A DNA stretch of 64,000 bases from Halorussus ruber (GTDB lineage: Archaea; Halobacteriota; Halobacteria; Halobacteriales; Haladaptataceae), in contig NZ_SBIT01000002.1 in the NCBI RefSeq assembly GCF_004765785.1, positions 124,001-188,000 of the forward strand. The letters are read 5' to 3'. Every line of letters begins with the position of its first letter. Positions within the stretch are counted from its first letter, which is position 1. The notes under the pieces are model-generated. The model saw nothing but the letters and a program-made list of their open reading frames with translations, did no database searches and was not told the DNA's origin. The position numbers and the translations under genes were made by a program. Shown in pieces: positions 58,916 to 64,000 of this stretch.

Positions 58916-59206
58916 ATGAGTGACAACGACGGCGGACGGCGGAAGAACCTCCGCATGCCAGACGACGACGAGGTGTTCGCCACCGTCACCAACATGCTCG
59001 GCGCGAATCGCGTGAAAGTACGATGCGCAGACGGGACGGAGCGCACCGCCCGGATTCCGGGCAAGATGCAAAAGCGCATCTGGATTCGGGAGGACGACGT
59101 GGTACTGGTCGAGCCGTGGGACTGGCAGGACGAGAAGGCCGACATCAAGTGGCGCTACGACAAGCAGGAAGCCGACCAGCTTCGGGAAGAAGGGCACATC
59201 CAATAA
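58916..59206 (+). CDS. eif1A: Translation initiation factor aIF1A
   Basis: The protein is 96 residues. The OB-fold body has [36 protein letters not shown] and [15 protein letters not shown], the invariant core of archaeal/eukaryal IF1A, which sits in the ribosomal A site during initiation. The N-terminal tail is short and basic ([10 protein letters not shown]). The ATG at 58916 lies 25-30 nt after a TATA-like tttaaa. Family C copy C2 starts right after its stop codon. Confidence 0.96.
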   Translation: MSDNDGGRRKNLRMPDDDEVFATVTNMLGANRVKVRCADGTERTARIPGKMQKRIWIREDDVVLVEPWDWQDEKADIKWRYDKQEADQLREEGHIQ

Positions 59207-59207
59207 G

Positions 59208-59362
59208 AACGACCTTTTTATTGCGAGCGAGGCCGCCTGCGGCGGCCTCGCGCGATAAAAAGCTCGACCAAAAACACGGCGTCACCCCCTCAGCCTCGCG
59301 CCGTCGGCGCGAGGCTTCGAGGAGTTCCTTGGTCCGCTCACTCACTTCGTTCGCTCGCGGTA
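59208..59362 (+). repeat. Family C element, copy C2
   Basis: GAACGACCTTTTTAT opens a hairpin (ctttttat 59214-59221 paired with ataaaaag 59255-59262; inner cgaggccgcc-tgc-ggcggcctcg). It is followed by the linker AGCTCGACCAAAAACACGGC and GTCACCCCCTCA, a second hairpin gcctcgcgcc-gtc-ggcgcgaggc and TTCCTTGGTCCGCTCACTC. It begins 2 nt after the aIF1A stop and could act as its 3' UTR. Bases 59363-59526 after it show no gene. Confidence 0.75.
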
Positions 59363-59526
59363 CAGTAGCTAGCCCGTCCCGCACCTGGTTGGCTCTCGCT
59401 AGCGATACACCTGACTCGGTGACGCCGACGTAACCTGCTCACCGCCGCGCTATCGACAGCGACCCCCAATCGGCAAGAACGCGGGCTTGCGATTTTCGTT
59501 TACTTACCGGCCTCTTACGGTGTCTC

Positions 59527-60195
59527 GTGACTCTCCAGCAAGCCGAACTCGAAGAGAGCGACGTAGCGCACGACGAGGAGATACCCGAGGCCATCCGTGC
59601 CATCCGAACCCGGCGGTCGGGCCACAACTTCGACCCCGAGGCCGAGTTAGACGACGAGACGCTCGAAGCGCTGGTTCGGGACGCCGCGCTCGCGCCCTCG
59701 TCGTACAACCTTCAGCCGTGGGAGTTCGTCGCCGTGCAGGACGACGACCGACTCGAAGAGGTCGTCGAACTCGCCTACGGGCAGGAACACGTCCGAGCGG
59801 CCGGGACCGCGATTCTGGTCGTCGGCCACACCGAACCCGAGACGGCCGACCGCGTGTTCGACCAGTGGGTCCAAGCGGGCCGTTTCGACGCCGAGACCGG
59901 CGAACAGGTCAAAGAACAGACGGTCGCTGGCTACCAGAGCGAACAGGCCGGGCGCGATTACGCTATCCGGAACGCGAGTCTCGCGGCCCAGAATCTCCTC
60001 CTGTCGGCCCACGCCCGCGGACTGGCCGCCACGCCGATGAGCGGTTTCGACTTTGAAGGGATGGCCGAGTTCCTCGACCTCCCCGAGGACAAGATTCCCG
60101 TGATGCTCATCGCGGTCGGCCCGAGCGGCGGCGAGGAACCCGAGCGACTCCCGCGCCGGGATGTCGAGGAGATTCTCCACCGCGAGCAGTACTGA
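59527..60195 (+). CDS. Nitroreductase-family flavoprotein
   Basis: The protein is 222 residues from a GTG start. The FMN-binding motif RAIRTRRSGHNFDPEAEL and LAPSSYNLQPWEFVAV are typical of the family, as are SLAAQNLLLSAHARGLAATP and MLIAVGPSGGEEP near the end. It reduces nitro compounds, quinones or flavin with NAD(P)H. The substrate is unknown. It stands between C2 and A5 elements, outside the operon-like run of tRNA genes' enzymes. Confidence 0.88.
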   Translation: MTLQQAELEESDVAHDEEIPEAIRAIRTRRSGHNFDPEAELDDETLEALVRDAALAPSSYNLQPWEFVAVQDDDRLEEVVELAYGQEHVRAAGTAILVVGHTEPETADRVFDQWVQAGRFDAETGEQVKEQTVAGYQSEQAGRDYAIRNASLAAQNLLLSAHARGLAATPMSGFDFEGMAEFLDLPEDKIPVMLIAVGPSGGEEPERLPRRDVEEILHREQY

Positions 60196-60250
60196 ACCCT
60201 CCCGCCTCGGAAGGCGATGTTTAAAACACACTTCGCTTGGTGATACAAGC

Positions 60251-60392
60251 CATGTCCTGGCGGACTGAAAGGGCGAGCGCGGTTCGCGTCCGAAGGACAT
60301 GGTCGTCTCAGCGACCCCTATCTGTGCCGGGCGGTGCGGAGAGGCGCAGATATGTCGCTGAGCGGCCGCGAACCGCGCGAGGGCTTTCGAAA
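60251..60392 (+). repeat. Family A element, full-length copy A5
   Basis: The structure is nested. Stem 1 is gaaag (60267-60271) with ctttc (60384-60388). A symmetrical internal loop ggcga/gaggg follows. Stem 2 is GCGCGGTTCGCG (60277-60288) with CGCGAACCGCGC (60367-60378), a perfect 12 bp. Inside are a small hairpin tcc-gaa-gga and a long hairpin tcagcgac (60308-60315) with gtcgctga (60354-60361), extended by tatctg/cagata. Copy A7 keeps the same fold with different stem sequences. It lies before rio1. Confidence 0.82.
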
Positions 60393-60447
60393 CTGCGACT
60401 CCAGTTTGACTAACTACTCTAAACACCATTCTCCAAGGAAGCCCACC

Positions 60448-60455
60448 CTTTTATC
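60448..60455 (+). promoter_or_regulatory. TATA-like box of rio1
   Basis: CTTTTATC lies 25-32 nt before the rio1 ATG at 60480, after family A copy A5. Confidence 0.45.
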
Positions 60456-60479
60456 GCTGGACGCGCTAGGTCGGCACAG

Positions 60480-61343
60480 ATGCCCGAGGAGTACGGCCTA
60501 CTCGACCTCGAAAACGCCGAGGAACCCGGCGACGAGTGGGAGGAGATCGACGTATCCGACACGGAAGCCGACAAGGTCCAGCGACAGCGCGACCGGGAGT
60601 TCAACAAGTTCCGCGAGCGCCTGAAGAACACCGAGCAGTTCAAAGTCGAGCAGTCGGTGTTCGACGACGCCACGCTGGGTGCCCTCTACAAACTGGTTCA
60701 GGACGACTACGTCAGGGCCTTCGGCGGCCCCATCTCCTCGGGGAAGGAAGCAAACGTCTACTCGGCGCTCGGCGACGAGGAGCGCGGCGAAGTCGCGGTC
60801 AAGGTCTACCGAATCAACGCCTCCGATTTCAGGGACATGCGCGACTACCTCGTGGGCGACCCCCGGTTCGAGGAACTCTCGGGCGACAAGAAGCGAGTCG
60901 TCCTCGCGTGGACGCGCAAGGAGTTCGCCAACCTCAAGCGCGCCGCGAAGGCCGGAGTCCGAGTCCCCGAGCCAATCGCGGTCCAGCGCAACGTCCTCGT
61001 CATGGAGTTCCTCGGCGCTGACGGCGAGCGAGCGCCCACGCTGGACGACGCTCACCTCGAAAATCCCGAGACCGCCTTCGAGGTCGTTCGGGAGTACATG
61101 CGGCGACTCTACGACGCGGGACTGGTCCACGGCGACCTGAGCGAGTACAACATCATCGTCCACGACGGCGAACTCGTCATCATCGACCTCGGGCAGGCCG
61201 TGACGATTCACCACCCCAACAGCGGCGAGTTCCTGACGCGGGACTGCGCCAACGTGGCCTCGTTCTTCCAGCGACAGGGGATGGACGTTCGCGGCGACGA
61301 ACTGGAGGAGTGGATTCGGGAGAACGCTGACCCGGACAAGTAG
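60480..61343 (+). CDS. rio1: RIO1-type serine protein kinase
   Basis: The protein is 287 residues. After a winged-helix-like N-terminal region, the nucleotide loop GGPISSGKEANVYSALGD and VAVKVYRINASDFRDM (Lys) are followed by the catalytic VHGDLSEYNIIVHDG (Asp) and metal-binding VIIDLGQAVTIHH. STTGKEA-like (here SSGKEA) and the IDxxQ motif mark RIO1 kinases, which act in small-subunit ribosome maturation. The KH protein 1.7 kb downstream is the archaeal Pno1/Dim2 homologue and fits the same pathway. Confidence 0.95.
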   Translation: MPEEYGLLDLENAEEPGDEWEEIDVSDTEADKVQRQRDREFNKFRERLKNTEQFKVEQSVFDDATLGALYKLVQDDYVRAFGGPISSGKEANVYSALGDEERGEVAVKVYRINASDFRDMRDYLVGDPRFEELSGDKKRVVLAWTRKEFANLKRAAKAGVRVPEPIAVQRNVLVMEFLGADGERAPTLDDAHLENPETAFEVVREYMRRLYDAGLVHGDLSEYNIIVHDGELVIIDLGQAVTIHHPNSGEFLTRDCANVASFFQRQGMDVRGDELEEWIRENADPDK

Positions 61344-61408
61344 CTTCTCGACCGACTCGGACGAGCGAAACGTTCAAATCCTCGACGCGACTACGGTAAC
61401 TCGATGCA

Positions 61409-61453
61409 GTCCGCTCTCCGGACTTGGCGCTGGCAGACGCCCGGAGAGCGGAC
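61409..61453. other. Strong hairpin upstream of trpS
   Basis: GTCCGCTCTCCGG (61409-61421) pairs perfectly with CCGGAGAGCGGAC (61441-61453). A nested ggcg/cgcc can form in the loop with a 5-nt bulge on the 5' side. It lies in the 225-bp space between rio1 and trpS and is not near a T-run. It may be a leader RNA structure of trpS, a processing site or a structured RNA. Confidence 0.5.
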
Positions 61454-61568
61454 AGTGTCGTAACCGACGGCGGTCGGCCTCACCGGGCGTCGGCGGTGGC
61501 GGCGCTCACTCGCGTTCTCTTCGTTCTCGCACCGACTTCCGAGCGACAGCCACCGATATCACGACACC

Positions 61569-62792
61569 ATGCCAGCGAACTCGACGGATCGACCGACAGA
61601 TTCGACAGACCAGCAGTCCGACGGGCCGACGGACCAGCAATCAGACGACTTCACCGTCACGCCCTACGCGGTCGAGGGCGACGTGGACTACCGCGAACTC
61701 CTCGACCGATTCGGCGCGGACGAACTGACCGACGACCAAATCGCCCGGTTCCCCGACCACCCGATGGTCCGGCGGCGGGTGTTCTACGCGGGCCGGGACG
61801 TAGACCGATTCCTCCGGGCGGCGAACAGCGGCGAAACCGTCTCGGTCGTCACCGGGCGCGGTCCCTCGGGACCGATGCACCTCGGGCACGTCCTGCCGTT
61901 CTACTTCGCCAAGCACCTGCAGGAGCAGACGGGGGCACACGTCTACATCCCCCTCTCGGACGACGAGAAGCACTTTACGAAGGACCTCTCGCTCGCCGAT
62001 ATTGACGAGTACACAAGAGAGAACCTGTGGGACCTGCTGGCGGTCGGCTTCGACCCCGAACGGACCCGCATCGTCGTGGACACCGCCGACGCGGACGTAA
62101 TCTACCCGCTCGCCGCACAGTTCGCCGACCGGGTCACACAGTCCACGATGGAGGCGACTTACGGGCGGCCCGACAACGTCGGGATGGCGTTCTACCCGGC
62201 GGTCCAAATCGCCCACCTGCTGTTGCCCCAACTGGTCCACGGACGACACGCCAGCGTCGTTCCCATCGCGGTGGACCAAGACCCCCACGTCCGACTCGCT
62301 CGCGACGTGGCCGCCAAGGAGGCGTTCGACGTGGACAAGCCCGCGGCCCTGCTGAGCAAGTTCCTCCCCACGCTCGACGGCCCGGGCAAGATGAGCAGTT
62401 CGAGCGAGGTGCCCGCCATCCAACTCACGGACGACCGCGAGACGGTCGAACAGAAAGTCCAGACCCACGCTTACTCCGGCGGGCGGTCCAGCCTCGACGC
62501 CCACCGCGAACACGGCGGCGACCCCGAGGTCGACGTTGCCTACCAACTGCTGGCGTTCTTCTTCGAGGAGGACGACCGGACCCTCGACCGCCTCGCCGCG
62601 GAGTACCGGGCGGGCGACCTCCTCAGCGGGGAACTCAAGGCCTACGCCGCCGAGCGAATCGCGGACTTCCTCGACGCCCATCAGGAGCGCCGCGAGGCCA
62701 TCGACGACCTCGAAGCCGAGTTCGAGCAGTACCGCCTTACTCAAGACGAACGTGCGCGTGCGAGACCGGAGGGAGTCGGGCTCTTCGACTGA
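61569..62792 (+). CDS. trpS: Tryptophan--tRNA ligase
   Basis: The protein is 407 residues. A disordered Gln/Asp-rich N-terminus (DRPTDSTDQQSDGPTDQQSD) precedes the class I core: VTGRGPSGPMHLGHVLPFYF (HLGH) and DGPGKMSSSSEVPAIQL (KMSSS). AFYPAVQIAHLLLPQLVHG, then PIAVDQDPHVRLARDVAA are archaeal/eukaryal TrpRS features. It charges tRNA-Trp. The imperfect repeat TDQQSD in the leader segment looks unstructured. An upstream hairpin (61409-61453) may regulate it. Confidence 0.94.
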   Translation: MPANSTDRPTDSTDQQSDGPTDQQSDDFTVTPYAVEGDVDYRELLDRFGADELTDDQIARFPDHPMVRRRVFYAGRDVDRFLRAANSGETVSVVTGRGPSGPMHLGHVLPFYFAKHLQEQTGAHVYIPLSDDEKHFTKDLSLADIDEYTRENLWDLLAVGFDPERTRIVVDTADADVIYPLAAQFADRVTQSTMEATYGRPDNVGMAFYPAVQIAHLLLPQLVHGRHASVVPIAVDQDPHVRLARDVAAKEAFDVDKPAALLSKFLPTLDGPGKMSSSSEVPAIQLTDDRETVEQKVQTHAYSGGRSSLDAHREHGGDPEVDVAYQLLAFFFEEDDRTLDRLAAEYRAGDLLSGELKAYAAERIADFLDAHQERREAIDDLEAEFEQYRLTQDERARARPEGVGLFD

Positions 62793-62850
62793 CCGACAAA
62801 ATCAGTCGAGAGACCTGTCCGCCGGGTTTCGCGCTGGCGGAACAAACTAC

Positions 62851-62886
62851 AGTCCTGACGGACTGAAAGGACGAGGGCTTTCGAGG
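62851..62886 (+). repeat. Family A element, minimal copy A6
   Basis: GACGGACTGAAAGGACGAG is joined directly to GGGCTTTCGAGG. Only the two outer boxes are left, able to pair as gaaag/ctttc. It looks like a full internal deletion of the long form. It is in the gap between trpS and the KH gene. Confidence 0.65.
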
Positions 62887-63004
62887 AATTCGATACGACA
62901 ATCAGTCCGGAATCTGCGTCGGTACTACTGGGAATCCCGGCCGATTTTACAAAACCTAGCACGCGGACGAAGAGTTAAAACACCCGGAGCGAGTAGGTAA
63001 TCCC

Positions 63005-63553
63005 ATGCAACACGTGAAGATTCCGCAGGACCGAATCGGTGTTCTCATCGGCGAGGGAGGTGAGACGATGCGCGAAATCGAGAGTCGCGCAGAGGTGCGA
63101 CTCGACATCGACTCCGAGAACGGGTCGGTCGAGGTCGAGAAGACCGGCGACCCCGTTCGCGGCCTGAAGGGGCCGGAAATCGTGAAGGCCATCGGCCGCG
63201 GTTTCGCGCCCGAGGAAGCCCTCACTTTGCTAGAGGACGACATGATGATGTTCGACATCATCGACATCGACGCCGCCGCCCGGAACAAAAACGACCTCGA
63301 ACGCCAGAAGGGGCGACTCATCGGCGAGAACGGTCGGACCCGCGAACTCATGGAGGAGTTGACCGGCGCGAGCGTCGTCATCTACGGGACCACGATGGGT
63401 ATCATCGGCAACCCCAAGCAGGTGGACGCGGTCCGGAGCGCCGCCGAGATGATTCTCGACGGTGCGCCCCACGGCTCGGTCTACTCCTTCCTCGAACGCA
63501 AGCGCAACGAGATGAAGCGTCAGGGGATGGAGTTCCACCAGTTCCCGGGCTAG
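63005..63553 (+). CDS. KH-domain RNA-binding protein, Pno1/Dim2 type
   Basis: The protein is 182 residues with two KH domains: HVKIPQDRIGVLIGEGGETM (GEGG in place of GxxG) and RQKGRLIGENGRTRELMEEL (GENG). The second is the more conserved RNA-binding KH. It ends with GSVYSFLERKRNEMKRQGME, as in archaeal Pno1/Dim2 proteins, which help mature the 3' end of 16S rRNA with Nob1 and RIO1. A TATA-like gttaaaac is about 24-31 nt before the ATG. It fits functionally with rio1 upstream. Confidence 0.93.
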   Translation: MQHVKIPQDRIGVLIGEGGETMREIESRAEVRLDIDSENGSVEVEKTGDPVRGLKGPEIVKAIGRGFAPEEALTLLEDDMMMFDIIDIDAAARNKNDLERQKGRLIGENGRTRELMEELTGASVVIYGTTMGIIGNPKQVDAVRSAAEMILDGAPHGSVYSFLERKRNEMKRQGMEFHQFPG

Positions 63554-63614
63554 ACAGTTTTTCTTTTTCGAGTGGGTTTATCCGGTCCGCAGGAGTCAGA
63601 CAGCATTTTTCGTT

Positions 63615-63745
63615 CTCGAAAGCCCCCGGTTCGCTCGCGGTCGTTCAGCGACATATCCGACGGACGTAGTTGCGACGGATAGAGGTCGCTGAAACGACCA
63701 CGGGCCGGAGGCCCGCGAGCGAACCGGCCCCTTTCAGTCCCGCCC
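63615..63745 (-). repeat. Family A element, full-length copy A7
   Basis: On the minus strand it has the boxes GGGACTGAAAG and GGGCTTTCGAG. Stem 2 is ccggttcgctcgcgg (63626-63640) with ccgcgagcgaaccgg (63713-63727), 15 bp, flanked by a ggg/ggg internal loop. Inner hairpins are gggcc-gga-ggccc and ttcagcgac/gtcgctgaa, extended by tatccg/cggata. Every stem differs in sequence from A5 yet pairs. The rest of the gap 63554-63985 has no gene I trust. Confidence 0.8.
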
Positions 63746-63985
63746 CGTCGGTTGTGGCACCGAGCGTTTCCGAGGAAAGAGCAACCGGCACGCTTCCGGC
63801 GGTTGTGACACCAAGCACTTCCTGTCGAAAAGTCGTACCGAGCTATCGCCGTGGAAAGTCTCACCGAGCGTGGGAATCGGGGCGAGCGTCGCTCTTCGTA
63901 ACCTCTTATAAAGGTACTGTGATAAGTATTCCCACAACAGGTTTGGGGTTCTGTGCGCCGGTTTCTCATACGGCTTAGGGAAAGG

Positions 63986-63993
63986 TTTATATA
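63986..63993 (+). promoter_or_regulatory. Strong TATA box at the right edge
   Basis: TTTATATA preceded by AAAGG (BRE-like) lies 14 nt before the window end and must drive a plus-strand gene beyond it. In other haloarchaea a thermosome gene often follows rio1 and the KH gene, as I recall, but the sequence here cannot show that. Confidence 0.55.
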
Positions 63994-64000
63994 GAATGGC

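Noticed and set aside
61424-62005. 193-codon plus-strand open frame overlapping trpS
   Set aside because: It is Arg/Pro-rich and overlaps the well-supported trpS in another frame; it is a shadow frame.

Overview
The window is high-GC DNA from a halophilic archaeon (class Halobacteria). The encoded proteins are very acidic (Asp/Glu-rich, Lys-poor). Many genes have a TATA-like box only 25-32 nt before the start codon, as expected for leaderless archaeal transcripts. The information-processing genes are archaeal: TBP, aIF1A, PriL, an RFC small subunit, Hjc, RIO1 and a Pno1/Dim2-type KH protein. I cannot name the genus from sequence alone. I saw no rRNA, tRNA or CRISPR array.

Layout. 1-9 kb: partial yqeC, a lipoprotein, a PGF-CTERM arylsulfotransferase-like protein, a PhnP-like hydrolase, a hicBA toxin-antitoxin pair with a palindromic putative operator, an NmrA-type reductase, an AAA ATPase and an Agl23-type membrane protein. 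9-21 kb: thiolase, a decayed RelE/RHH toxin-antitoxin pair, tungsten aldehyde:ferredoxin oxidoreductase, a Na+/H+ antiporter with RCK domains, an orphan adenine methyltransferase, acyl-CoA synthetase and a Gfo/Idh oxidoreductase. 21.2-23.5 kb: an IS200/IS605 element (tnpA+tnpB) inserted into the 3' end of a membrane-protein gene, whose last helix lies on the far side of the element. 23.7-37 kb: metallo-hydrolase, serS, a decayed PIN-toxin locus, CoA-disulfide-reductase-like enzyme, compositionally mosaic priL, SWIM protein, hjc, formate/nitrite-type channel, hydrolase and a soluble chemotaxis transducer. 37-46 kb: S-adenosylhomocysteine/methylthioadenosine salvage (ahcY, mtaD), thrC, hisG and a Fic-like protein. 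46-64 kb: a housekeeping stretch (tbp, trmG10, thioesterase, rfcC, rnz, DUF460, tyrS, aIF1A, nitroreductase, rio1, trpS, KH protein), with two low-complexity secreted proteins between rfcC and rnz.

The long intergenic gaps are mostly not empty. Three families of dispersed, hairpin-forming elements fill them (called here A, B and C; 7, 5 and 2 copies). Within a family the linker sequences are conserved, while hairpin arms differ between copies but keep their pairing, including compensatory base changes. I know no named family that matches. They could be structured RNAs, or non-autonomous mobile or recombining palindromic elements. This is the most interesting signal in the window.

Other themes: two of three toxin-antitoxin loci have broken toxins; a TnpB lacks the usual RuvC-II glutamate; the antiporter gene is followed by an out-of-frame acidic Cys-containing tail; three AT-rich palindromes share an 8-nt spacer.
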